Source: Synaphobranchus kaupii (Eukaryota; Chordata; Actinopteri; Anguilliformes; Synaphobranchidae). From it: 64,000 nucleotides of DNA. Each line of letters starts with the position of its first letter. The first letter of the stretch is position 1. Both the position numbers and the translations under genes were made by a program. The DNA lies in contig CM056379.1 of NCBI GenBank assembly GCA_029718625.1, positions 61,717,626 through 61,781,625 on the forward strand, read 5' to 3'. This document shows positions 1-9,489 of this stretch, in pieces. The notes beneath the pieces were generated by a model. The model made no database searches. It was not told the DNA's origin and saw only the letters and a list, made by a program, of their open reading frames with translations.

Positions 1-54
1 ATTAGAGTTGTATTGTATCTTGTATTGTACTTTTGTAATTCTTATAGATGTTCC

Positions 55-1443
55 TGTAATGTTCCGCTCCCTTCCTGTCCGTTTTCCGTGTTTTCCTGTT
101 TTCCCTCCGTGTCATGTTGGATCCCTTTGTCCGTGTTTTCCCCGCTGCCGCGGACTAGGCGTGTCCTTCCCTGTCTTGTTCGTCTGGTTGTTTTGTCTTA
201 CTTCCGCCTTTCACTCCCTCCCCCTCGTTGCATGCATTTCCTCACCTGGTGTCTTGTAATCACTCCCGGTTTATGTTCACACCTGTATCGTATTTTGTCT
301 CGTTAGTTAGCTCTATATAGTCTTTCGGCTGGCTGCCAGTCGGCGCCAGTTCGTTAACTATCATCACTTGGTGTAGTGCTTGACTCGTTATCTGGTCTCC
401 CTGCTTAAACTATTCGCGTAGTTGTGGAATGTGTTTCCCGTGCAGCGTATAGTTCCTCGCAAAGCTACGGATTGGTAGTTTACCTCCCGCACAATTTCCT
501 GTCATAATTGTGTAGCTAACTTGTTTCCCTTCTCCTCCATCTAACCCTGCACCCGATCTCCCGTGGCAGTGTTCGTGTTCCCCGTGTTTGTTGTGTGTGT
601 TGCGGTACCTCCACCTCCAGCGCGTGTAGGCTCCGGGGTGATTCGCTACCTGGCTACCCTCCAGTTGTTCCTGTCCGACCGAAGAGACCACCCAGTTCTT
701 CGGCGCCGGCTCCTGGAGCTCTGGAGACAGTCAGCTACCTCCGGACCTACCGCAGCTACGCCACACCACTCTGTCCTGCCGTGCTACCACAAAACCTCCC
801 GACTTCCAAACCCATCACCTCCGTGAGAACCTCCCGGTCTTTCCCGTGCCTACCCTTGCACTAACCCTCCTCTGTTGTTTTGTTTTTCTATACCGGTGCA
901 GTCAGCCCGGTCCAGTCCTGCCCTGCCGTAGTGAGTCGCTCCCCTGCCAGTTCCAGTCCAGTCCTGGCGTGAGTTGTACAAGCGACTCGCTCAAAGTCCA
1001 GTTCCGGTTTGGGACATTCCGTTCCAGTACCCGATTCCCGTGTGGACCTCCCGGTCCAGTTCCAGTCCAGTCCAGTTCCGGTTTGGGACATTCCGTTCCA
1101 GTACCTGATTCCCGTGTGGACCTCCCGGTCCAGTTCAGTCCAGTCCAGTTCCGGTTTGGGACATTCCGTTCCAGTACCTGATTCCCGTGTGGACCACCCG
1201 GTCCAGTTCCAGTCCAGTCCAGTTCCGGTTTGGAACAGCCCGTTCCAGAACCTCCAGTCCAGCTCCGGCTTGGAGCAGCCCGCCCCGGGCTTCCAGGCGC
1301 AAGACCTTGTATTACTGTGTGTGTTGCCTTTCCTGTACAGTGTTGGGACTACCCCAACACTTAATTTATTAAATACACCCCTTTTGTGAAATCTGTCTCC
1401 TGGTCGTTGCACTTGGGTTCGTCCCGTAAACAGATACGTAACA
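55..1443 (+). mobile_element. Solo LTR (Ty3/gypsy-type, family A)
   Basis: The sequence begins TGTAATGTTCC and ends TACGTAACA, and is flanked by a perfect 5-bp duplication GTTCC at 50-54 and 1444-1448. A TG...CA end pair with 5-bp duplications is what a Ty3/gypsy LTR leaves after recombination between its two LTRs. There is no internal coding region. The pyrimidine-rich body, the TTTATTAAATA stretch near 1370 (a possible polyadenylation region) and the terminal block (GTTGCACTTGGGTTC) resemble the LTRs at 31466 and 51648. At 1389 bp it is longer than those (about 1.1 kb), mainly because of an internal tandem repeat. Confidence 0.85.
995..1290 (+). repeat. 74-bp tandem repeat inside solo LTR A
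   Basis: The word GTTCCGGTTT recurs at 1001, 1075, 1148 and 1222, a period of 73-74 bp. A degenerate short unit (GCTCCGGCTT) follows at 1262. Units share TTTGGGACATTCCGTTCCAG and GATTCCCGTGTGGACC blocks. The array lies in the 3' half of the LTR and explains most of its extra length. Confidence 0.85.
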
Positions 1444-1448
1444 GTTCC

Positions 1449-1579
1449 CATGTTGTCTGTTATCACCCTTCCCTCAGGGACTACAGATGAAAATTAGCTC
1501 TGAGCTATATCTGGCACAATATATTTGTTGAGCATTGTCCCTGTCAAATAAACGAAATAAAAAAAAAAATAAAAAAAAA
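1449..1579 (+). repeat. Probable LINE 3'-end fragment with A-rich tail
   Basis: The segment contains GGGACTACAGATGAAAATTAG, a short inverted GCTCTGAGC, TTGTCCCTGTCAAATAAACG and an A-rich tail at 1555-1579. This layout looks like the 3' UTR and tail of a fish non-LTR retrotransposon. No coding sequence supports the family assignment, so this is pattern resemblance only. The next L2 fragment starts directly at the A-rich tail. Confidence 0.35.
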
Positions 1580-2384
1580 CATCAGGAGGATTCAACCGTA
1601 CCTGACGACCTACTCCACCCAGCTTCTTGTCCAGACCATGGTCACCTCACGCCTGGACTACTGCAACTCCCTGCTCGCAAGCCTACCGGCCTGCACCATT
1701 CTGCCTCTTCAACTGATCCAGAATGCAGCTGCCCGGCTTTTGTTCAACCTCCCAAAATTTTCCCATGTAACCCCCCTGCTGAGATCACTCCACTGGCTGC
1801 CAGTTGCAGCCAGGATCAGGTTCAAAGTTCTGACCCTGGCCTACACTGCAGCCAATAGGACAGGCCCCGCCTACCTGCAGGACTTAATCCAGAACTATGT
1901 TCCTGCTTGACCACTTCGCTCTTCTACAGCAGGGCGACTCGCACTTCCCCCCCTCCGTGTCAACGGCTCTCGCTCGTCCCGACTGCGGAGCTTTTCCACC
2001 TTAGCTCCTCAGTGGTGGAATGAACTTCCCATTCCCCTACGTTCTACTCGAACCCTGCCTGCATTCCGTCGAGGCCTGAAGACACACCTCTTCAGACTCC
2101 ACCTTGACTGATGTTCTAACCTAGGAATATCAGTTCCCTGTGTTTTTCCTGTCTGTTTGTTATAGTTTATAATAGTATTTAGAATAGAAGTGTAGTATAG
2201 CTGATTTACCCACAGCTTACTGTGAACTACAGTCAACGTTCATTACTAGGGATAGCTGCTACATTATGGGAAGGATGTGCTTTGTCTTGTCTGTTCTGTA
2301 GTGATCTTGTTGATGTCTCTGTATGCACTTATTGTACGTCGCTTTGGATAAAAGCATCTGCTGAATGAATGTAATGTAATGTAA
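1580..2384 (+). mobile_element. 5'-truncated L2-type LINE
   Basis: This holds the C-terminal end of the LINE reverse transcriptase followed by the L2 3' UTR. It ends with GTCGCTTTGGATAAAAGCAT and short ATGTA repeats (2360-2384), the typical fish L2 3' tail. It belongs to the same family as 21780-22284 and the element running off the window end (61440-64000). It sits exactly at the edge of a 358-bp tandem array. Confidence 0.85.
1581..1910 (+). pseudogene. L2 LINE reverse transcriptase, C-terminal fragment
   Basis: The open frame reads from the truncation point to a TGA at 1908-1910. It carries SRLDYCNSLL, LIQNAAARL and LRSLHWLPVAARIRFK, the conserved thumb and post-thumb motifs of CR1/L2-clade RTs. 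The YADD catalytic motif and everything upstream are missing because the copy is 5'-truncated. Near-identical residues are encoded at 63660-63900. The fragment is not functional by itself. Confidence 0.8.
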
Positions 2385-3135
2385 TTCCGTTAGAGTTATA
2401 ACGGGCTCTGAATGATGACTAACTTATGGTAAATGTAATGGCCAAACTTGATTGCAGTTCAAATATTGCACAATTTCTGTATGAACCCATAACATCATGT
2501 AGATTTACTCGAAGGGCAGATCCAGAGCTTTAATTTGGTATACATCATGCCTTGATGTCTGAATGTGGAATGTGATTTATGGGGCTTGGAGAGGAAATTG
2601 ATATAATTTAATTCCAACAGACGGATGCCATTAAAACATGATTTTGATTGACTTATCATTGAGTCATCAAGAACTGGAGATACTCATATTAAATGGAGAG
2701 CTCTGCACTTTCTAAAGGTGAAAACCTCATCTTGATGTATTATTCTGTTAGGGTTATAAGAGGCTCTGAATGATAATTGACTTATGGTAGATGTTATGGA
2801 CAGACTCGATTGCAGTCCAAATAATGCACAATTTCCGTGTGAACTCACAACATCATGCACACATACTCAAAGGGCAGATCCAGAACTTTCATTTGGTATA
2901 CATCATGCCTTGATGTGAGCATGCAGAATGTGATTTTTAGGGCTTTATATTCAAATATATTCATATCTTCTCCATCAGACTTTTTCCATTAAAATATAAT
3001 TTTGATCAACTTATCATTGAGTCATCAAGGATTGAATATACTCATTTTAAAAGAAGGAAATCTGCACTTTCAAAAGGTGAAAACCTTATCTTGATGTCTT
3101 ATTCCAAAAGGGTGATGAGGGGCTCTGAAACATGT
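2384..3135 (+). repeat. 358-bp tandem repeat, two full copies plus start of a third
   Basis: ATTCCGTTAGAGTTATAACG at 2384 recurs as ATTCTGTTAGGGTTATAAGA at 2742 and as a shorter match at 3101. Internal landmarks repeat in the same order and spacing: GGCTCTGAATGAT, GCACAATTTC, AGGGCAGATCCAGA, CATCATGCCTTGATGT and ATCATTGAGTCATCAAG. Copies differ by many substitutions, so the duplication is not recent. The third copy loses similarity after about 3135. No ORF of note. Confidence 0.85.
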
Positions 3136-3704
3136 CTGGTAATGCTATTAGTTTTGATCAATTTCTCATATATTTCAAATTTATATTTCATGGAAATTCC
3201 ATGCTCAAATGAAAGAACATATGACGCCCATTCAGAAACTGTTAAGATTGTATTGATGCGCATTCCACAGTGAGTGCTGCAAGCATTTGAACTGAGGTCC
3301 TTTTTGGCACAGAGCACTATTGGCCATTCCGAGCTTCATTCCGCCGTTCAATTCCGGCTTTTACACAGGCCCATCTGGCACAGTTATTTAGGCTATATAT
3401 ATATTTCACATTAATGCAACAACGCGATCTTAACCAGACGATATTTTGCATTAAAACTTTTTTCTCTGCTTGACAAATGGCCATGGGATATCTGTTCCCA
3501 TAATGTTACTGCATAACTGCCATGGTGTCCGGTTACTTTCACTGTTTCACTTGTTTAAGTAACTTAGGCTACAAGTGAACAGTTAATATTGTAAACAGGT
3601 CTTTTCCTTTGCAATACAAATACATTCTTTTATGTGGGGAAAATATTCTTGTATGAGAAAACCATAACGTGCACACTTCTTTAGTCGAAAATGAAATTAC
3701 ATTT
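3136..3704. other. No recognised feature
   Basis: AT-rich sequence. I see no coding pattern, terminal repeats or known element ends here. Only short chance ORFs are present. Confidence 0.5.
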
Positions 3705-3779
3705 TGGTATCTGGCAGGGATTGAACCCAGATCTCTCACATGGTAAGGCTTGATGCTTGCCACTACACCAAAGTCATTT
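3705..3779 (-). other. tRNA-like sequence 1 (SINE head or tRNA pseudogene)
   Basis: On the minus strand a TGGTGTAGTGGC block matches an A-box and a GGGTTCAATCCC block about 40 nt downstream matches a B-box with a 7-nt T loop. A 4-bp D stem (GGTG/CATC) and a 4-bp T stem can be drawn. The anticodon stem does not form well, so a working tRNA is unlikely. A tRNA-derived SINE head or degenerate tRNA copy fits better. Confidence 0.35.
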
Positions 3780-3854
3780 AACATACCTAAACAGGCCAAA
3801 TAAGACTTTTGTCTTACAGTAGCCTACCAAATTGTGTGTGTGGAAAAAAAAAAA

Positions 3855-3930
3855 ATGTTAGCATCAAGTGAAAATCGAACTGCCAATCTATTACATGGCA
3901 GCACAAAACTGTACCCACTAGGCTACAGAC
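3855..3930 (-). other. tRNA-like sequence 2 (SINE head or tRNA pseudogene)
   Basis: On the minus strand TAGCCTAGTGGGTA resembles an A-box and AGTTCGATTTTC a B-box, at tRNA-like spacing. It lies about 75 bp from the first tRNA-like sequence on the same strand, but its sequence is different. The T stem is imperfect (GTTCGATTTTC). Same interpretation: tRNA-derived repeat rather than a live tRNA gene. Confidence 0.3.
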
Positions 3931-5507
3931 ATTCTCACAGTTTGTGTAGTAGGTAGACAGCCTCTAAAGCATGTAAATGTAAAAAACAGAGCTTCTGATG
4001 GGCAGATTAAAGGCGGTTGTCCAATGGGGAGAATTATTCTTTGAGGGTACGGAGGCAGGCAGATAGACAGGAAGGCAGCAAAAATAGGAAGAAGAAGAAA
4101 AATAAGAAGCAGAAGAGGAAGGTGAAAAACCAGCAAAATAACCCAAGTTTGGGGCTTTATTGTGTGGATGTGTGAAGTTGTATCTGAATGCTGTGTGGTT
4201 ACATGAGGTCAGAATGTACAGAATTTAATGTTTTTAGGGCTAAGAGTATGTGGTCATTGTGGTTACTTCTGTAGAAAACCCTAAAAAGCGCCAAACTCTT
4301 GGTGCTGTATAGGTATGGGGCGTGCCCCGCCAAGTCGTAACCTGCCTGCCATCCCAATAGTCCAATGTATGACCAAATGCTCTATTGAAACAGTGACAGT
4401 GTTCATATACTATTCATTTAAATAATATATACCATGGTTTTTGTTTAAACTCATGCATTGAAATTCCTTAAAATTACCTTGGTCCAGCACAAAACTATGG
4501 CACAGACCTCAACTGAGCAATATCCTGAACAATAAAATGCAATTCAACTCAAAGGTCAAACATACCTACATATAAAAATGAACCATGATACTGGGTATCT
4601 ATGGAGTGTGGTACAAATGATAGGAAAATGCCTAGAGAACTGCTTGTTTCTGTTTCTATGCTATTGATACACATGTTATTTACTTTTGTTTTTCAAATAA
4701 TTGATTCATAATGTAAAGATAATCTTTGTCTAGCTTAAGGCAAAAGAAACATCTGTATACTAGTTAACAATTGGAATTCTCAAAATATCAAAGCACACAG
4801 ATTTTCTAACACAACTGAAAAATACGGATACTGTCGCAAGTGAACATCAGACCTATCATTAAAAATAACGACCAAGGGAACAAACTCATACCATAAAACT
4901 TGCAGAAATGAATAAATCTGTAACCAGAAATCCATGGAAGCCTATACACAGAACTCTTACCTTTTCTTCACAGCATTTAAATTATAGGTAGTAACGCACG
5001 TGGACTGAACTAAAGAGCGAAGAACTGGTTTGTCCTTTTGAACCGCACAAGAAGCATTTGTAGCTGGTACTGTATATCAGCATACTGAGGTTTAGCTTTG
5101 GAAGCAAAACGGAAACGAAGAAACAAATAATTAAAAAGGTAAAAATAAATGTCTGTGCATAAAGGGGCATTACTGGAATTAAAACAAAAACCTAACACAA
5201 TTTAAGCTACAAACTAGTGCAAATTATGTATATTATGCAGTCAACAACATCAGAGTAGTGTCAAATATCCTATTTATACAGTGGAAAACTGGCAAAAGTA
5301 ACCAAGATTATTGGTGATGATTATACATACCTTGGCTTGGACAAAATAACACCACATTAAAAATTACTAACTTTGAAGTAACTACATCACAATTACAAAG
5401 GCAGCTAAACAGGTGAGTCATATTAATTTGATGCCAATTAGCAGTATCTGTCAGCTATAAAAGAGGTCTGACAATCAGCGCTTTGATTTGTGAGTTTCTA
5501 AAAAAAC
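3931..5507. other. No recognised feature; probable 5' flank of a Tc1 relic at its end
   Basis: AT-rich sequence with no significant ORF. The last ~100 bases (CCAATTAGCAGTATCTGTCAGC then CTATAAAAG) look like the untranslated leader of a Tc1-type element whose transposase start follows at 5508. No terminal inverted repeats were found. Confidence 0.45.
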
Positions 5508-5846
5508 ATGGGGCAAGTAACAGAGTTCCAAAGAGCCAAAATAGTCATGTAGGTGCTTCAGTCAGGATAACTTAAATAATTTAATGTAGCAAGGGGAACA
5601 GTGCTGAAAATTATGACATACTGTAATATGCTAAACAGTAACAAACTGCATTGGCAAAGAGGAACAGTGGTTGCAAGTCAAAGCTCGACAAGGGACAGAT
5701 GGACACTTAATAACAGGATAGTTATTAAACACCCCAAAATAACAGCCTAAAAAATAACCGCAGGATTGAATCAGCACCTCTGTGACCCCCAGTCTCAACA
5801 AAAACTGCACATTGTGAGCTTCACAAAACTGGCATTTATGGCAACG
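5508..5846 (+). pseudogene. Tc1-like transposase, N-terminal relic
   Basis: Starting at ATG 5508 a single frame runs for about 113 codons, broken only by four in-frame stops and no indels. Readable blocks include EFQRAKIV, ARGTVLKIMT, RWTLNNR, ITAGLNQHL and a final FTKLAFMA. These match the paired helix-turn-helix DNA-binding region of Tc1-type transposases (GTVSKIMTAY..., TAELN.HL, ...LHKAGFHGR in family members). The DDE catalytic domain is absent. Decay by substitution alone suggests an old copy that has not been rearranged. Confidence 0.65.
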
Positions 5847-5993
5847 CATCACGTGATGTGTTCGGCAACTTCCGTGTTAGCTTAACGCCGCAAATAATGA
5901 AGTGGTGAAACAAAAGTTCGGCGAATGTAAAGTCGTGCTCAAAATGGGCAAAACACCGAAAATCCGTGCAAAAGCGACACAAAAGAGACGTGA

Positions 5994-6433
5994 GCAATTA
6001 CCTACTGTCAGAAGAAGCAAGCAACTACATGTAATCGTAAAGATGACAACGAGCCTGTCAGTAGCGAGTCACCAGCTGTCTGTGCGTCAAAACGCAAAAT
6101 TCAGGAGATGGGGAAAGGTGATCCGAAAATAGATGACAGGCTGGTCACACAACAGTGGCTTATAATGCACGTGTCGCGTTTAAATGAGCTGCTGGGTGAA
6201 TTGCTATGTCCAAATTGCATGGGGAACGGTCTACATATAAACACAGATCCCCAAAACCAAGGGTTTTGTAGCAGTCTGTTGCTAGAGTGTAGCGAATGCA
6301 AATCGCAAGAAAATGGATACAGAAAAAGCGTGTTTTCATCCTCACGTTTAGGGCTTGGATATGCTGCGCTAAGGAAAATCACTTCCATCACTACACTTGA
6401 AGACATATCAGAGACACGACAGGAGAGTGACAG
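5994..6433 (+). CDS. Partial ORF resembling the N-terminus of Mutator-like transposases
   Basis: A frame open from 5994 gives a lysine-rich lead, then DDRLVTQQWLIMHVSRLNELL, then a CxxC...CxxC pair (LLCPNC and LLECSEC) about 30 residues apart. The order (hydrophobic helix, CPxC, 'G-[FL]-x-S-x-L-LxCxxC') resembles the head of eukaryotic Mutator-like transposase-domain proteins with a zinc ribbon; this is from memory and not confirmed. The frame stops at 6435 (TAA), but GACAG/GTAAAC at 6429-6439 is a good splice donor, so this may be a 5' exon. An upstream ATG at 5944 reads a basic peptide (MGKTPKIRAKATQKRR) in another frame and would need a frameshift to join. A relic of a DNA transposon gene is more likely than a host gene. 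Confidence 0.4.
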
Positions 6434-6434
6434 G

Positions 6435-6600
6435 TAAACAGGGTAGAGATAGAGAAGCCTATTATAAAGTGTAAAACAATCTATTTATTTACTGTAGGCT
6501 ATATTTGTATTGTATAGTAAACAGGGTAGAGATGGAGAAGCCCATTAGAAAGTGTAAAACAATCTATGTATTTACTATAGGCTATTTACTGTATTTGTAC
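6435..6600 (+). repeat. 83-bp tandem duplication
   Basis: GGGTAGAGATAGAGAAGCC at 6441 recurs as GGGTAGAGATGGAGAAGCC at 6524. Both are followed by AAAGTGTAAAACAATCTAT and TATTTACT. The two copies differ by a few bases. The duplication starts immediately after the putative splice donor of the Mutator-like ORF. Confidence 0.75.
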
Positions 6601-7844
6601 TTTATACGTCCCATAACACAGAATAATAAAGTGCAATTTCATGAATTCAGCATATTGTACTTCATTAATGTTGCCACCAGTTTGTTTTATTGTTACAGTA
6701 TACTTTTCCTTTTAGTGGCAGGGAGGGCAGACTGTAGGGTGGACTGTAGTCAAAAGATAAAATAATTATAATGAAACGTGCATCTTCATCCATTCTAAGA
6801 AGAGAAGACCTTCATCCACTTCTTGTCTTTTGTTTTATAGGTTCCATTGCCTTACTAGAACCAGAGTACTTTGTCACACAATCATTGCATGATTTCACAG
6901 CGTACAGTTTAACAGTGTGTACAGTTTGTCTGGTCATTCTCGCTAAGCTGCAAATCTGGTAACCCTAGCTGTAATCTCATTGGCTCTTACCTATGTATTT
7001 TGATTTAGATTTTTTTAGTTTTTTACTAAATGAACATAAAAAATTATCTTAATTGACAATTATGACAAAGACAATTATCACATTATGACAAAGACAAACA
7101 GGTGGCACAAAAGGGTTGCGCAGTAATTGGAAGGCCCTGTGACTATGCCTGTGCTTAGTTGTACTTATTAACAAGTATATCTAATCAAGTAAGTATATAT
7201 ACAGTTTAGATGTGTTCAGTAGTGTAATAGGGCATTGGGGGATGTGATTTAATGGGTTATTGTTGCTATAAAGAGTGATTTCTAGTCAGCAAATATTAAA
7301 CTTAACAATAGATATCTTTAACGGCCATTTTCTCAAAATTAGTTTTTTTCAATACTCTGAACCAAAAATCTCAACTTCTAGATCACTTACAAACACTAAA
7401 CTTTCCATGTTCATTCTTAACTATATTCTGAAGATTATTACAGAAGGATTTGTTAATATATTGCCAATTGCCTGATTTATTACACATTTTGTTCTTAAAA
7501 ACATGGCGAAAATGCATTTTTTCTACCTGTATATAGCATTTTCTCATTTATAAAATGAAAAAAGCATGTATCCAAAATCTGTTCTGTAATTTTTTTAGTC
7601 TCTAATATGTTGTCAAAATGAAATAAAGATTTTAAGCCTGGCTTTATCCAATTTTTCTATTTTTGGTTTTTAAATATATGCAAATTAGCGCATATTTAAT
7701 GAGGCATTGCCTAATTTGCATATTTAAATGTAACTTTAAAAAGGACTTCCAATACAAAAAATAATTGTAACAATGTAAGTAATCAACTGGTAAAGTTTCA
7801 TGATGATATCTTGTAGTTAATTTTTTTTCCCTATTCACCTGCAG
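6601..7844. other. No recognised feature
   Basis: AT-rich DNA with short chance ORFs. ATTTGCATATTTAA is present around 7715. No terminal repeats, coding motifs or element tails were recognised. Confidence 0.5.
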
Positions 7845-7934
7845 TGTCTCGCCTTAACCACTCCACAGATTTCATGTTAGCAAACTATAGTAATATGTAA
7901 TTTTTCCAACAATTGTTTACAGACAGATTATTTT

Positions 7935-8375
7935 AAGAGATACTATAATGTCTCTGCATTTGAATGGATTTCTATGGGAATTGGGGGGTGATTCAGCTGT
8001 AAATTATGCTGGAACAGTATGCAATACATGATTGGTAAAATGGCTGTAAGTCATCAATGGTCTGAGGTAACAAACAAGCCTCAAACCATCACTCTGCTGC
8101 CAGATATGCAGTAGATATGGATGGATCACTTGAAGGGTTGTTTCTCCTGACAAAGAAACCCTTCAAGTCATCCATCCATATCTACTATAGTTCTGGCAGC
8201 AGAGTGATGATTTAAGGCTTGTTTGATACGCCAGACCCTTGATGACTTAGAGCCATTTTGACAACCATGTGTTTCCATACTGTTCCAGTGTAATTTACAG
8301 CTAAATCTAGTCCCACCCCCCAATTCCCATAGAAATTCATTCAAATGCAGAGAGGTTATAGTATTGCTTGTAAGA
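7935..8375. repeat. ~200-bp-arm palindrome inside the Sleeping-Beauty-type element
   Basis: CTCTGCATTTGAATGGATTT near 7950 is mirrored by the complement of AAATTCATTCAAATGCAGAG near 8337. GGGAATTGGGGGGTG, CATCACTCTGCTGCCAG, TATGGATGGAT and CTTGAAGGGTT all recur inverted, in order. Arms of about 200 bp meet at a loop of about 10-15 bases near 8145. Part of the left arm recurs at 34275-34320, so this palindrome is a family feature. Confidence 0.8.
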
Positions 8376-8505
8376 GTACCAGAAAATAAGATATGAAGAG
8401 TCTTTTGATGTTGTTGAGTCACAGACATCAAGAAGTCATGACATGCAAAGGATACACGACCAAATATTAAAAATTTAAAGGCACAGTCAACTTAGTGTAT
8501 GTAAA

Positions 8506-8957
8506 ATTCGATATCAACTTCAGAGGACCAAAATACTGGAATACGTTGAGCTTGGCACTGAGATCGACATCTTCTCAACCAGCTTTCAGAAAACATCTCA
8601 AGGGCTATATCATTTCCACTATATGACAGATCTTTATTTTCTTCTTAATATGTTTCCAGAGCGTGCTTTTGTTTTCTTTGTTTTTGCTTTTTTCTTTCCT
8701 TTTCATTAATTTTGTTTTTATTTATTTGTATTTGTATTGAGTTTTGTTTTGTTTGTTTGTTTTTGTATGTTTTTATCTTTTGGCTTGCCTGTCTCTTTTC
8801 TTTTTTTTTGTTTTTGTTTTATGTATTGAGGATATTTGTCTTATTTTTCTTATTCTTGTTTGTGATGTGAGGGGAACTATGCATAAGCCCGTTGGGCTTC
8901 CTTTCCCCTCCTAGCACTGACACTTTATGTGCTGAATAAATAAACTAAAACTAAAAA
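8506..8957 (+). mobile_element. 5'-truncated LINE 3' end
   Basis: From 8516 to 8626 a frame encodes the last residues of a LINE ORF2 (GPKYWNTLSLALRSTSSQPAF, then RKHLKGYIISTI and a stop). A T-rich 3' UTR with a hairpin follows (GAGGGGAA 8869-8876 with TTCCCCTC 8903-8910, AAGCCC with GGGCTT inside). It ends in GCTGAATAAATAAACTAAAACTAAA. It interrupts the inner direct repeat of the surrounding Sleeping-Beauty-type element, so it inserted later. Confidence 0.7.
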
Positions 8958-9179
8958 CTAAAAAACTTCTGACCCACTGGAATTGAGATATAGTGAATTA
9001 AAAGTGAAATAATCTGTCTGTAAACAATTGTTGGAAAAATTACTTGTGTCATGCACGAAGTAGATGTCCTAACTGACGTTCCAACACTATAGTTTACTAA
9101 CATGAAATCTGTGGAGTGGTTAAAAATGAGTTTTAATGACTTCAACCTAAGTGTATGTAAACTTCCGACTTCAACTGTA

Positions 9180-9489
9180 TGTGATAGAAAATAGACAGGT
9201 GTAAAAAGTAAGTAAATAAATAAGTAAATATATAAGGTAATTAAATGTATAAATAAATATCTTGGCTCAAAACCATGCAACAAAATTTTCCACAAATGGG
9301 CATTGGATCATAGATCAAGGGTACATTACTTCTCCATGGTCATGCAAATGTAAAAATGTATCTTATTTTCACTCCTTGTTTATGCCCAGCTACTCGTCAA
9401 TCAAACAATTCCTGTTTCCTCTGCCCTATGTAATGCATCAGACACATCCACATTTTCCATAAAGTGAATGAAAGGTTCCCATATAGAAT
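9180..9489. other. No recognised feature
   Basis: AT-rich stretch with TAAATAAATAAGTAAATATA-type simple sequence at 9210-9260. Nothing else recognised before the Tc1 pseudogene. Confidence 0.4.

Larger units (their letters stand above)
7845..9179 (+). mobile_element. Sleeping-Beauty-type (Tc1) non-autonomous element, left end damaged, split by a LINE
   Basis: The right inverted repeat is complete. An inner direct repeat (AGTCAACTTAGTGTATGTAAA, 8485-8505) continues after a LINE insertion at CTTCTGACCCACTGGAATTG (about 8966). It then runs through TTTACAGACAGATTATTTC-type sequence to the outer repeat CTTCCGACTTCAACTG ending at 9179, next to TA. These are the IR/DR repeats of Sleeping-Beauty-like fish Tc1 elements. 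The left IR (7845-7935) lacks its outer direct repeat. The interior is a large palindrome and encodes no transposase. Confidence 0.8.

Noticed and set aside
888..1466. 192-codon minus-strand ORF with a repeated Trp/Glu/Leu peptide, possible secreted repeat protein
   Set aside because: The repeat is produced by the 74-bp DNA tandem array inside a solo LTR, and several frames are open at once because the unit is nearly divisible by three in places.
3705..3930. Functional tRNA genes
   Set aside because: A and B boxes are present, but acceptor and anticodon stems do not pair well. Better called tRNA-derived repeat.
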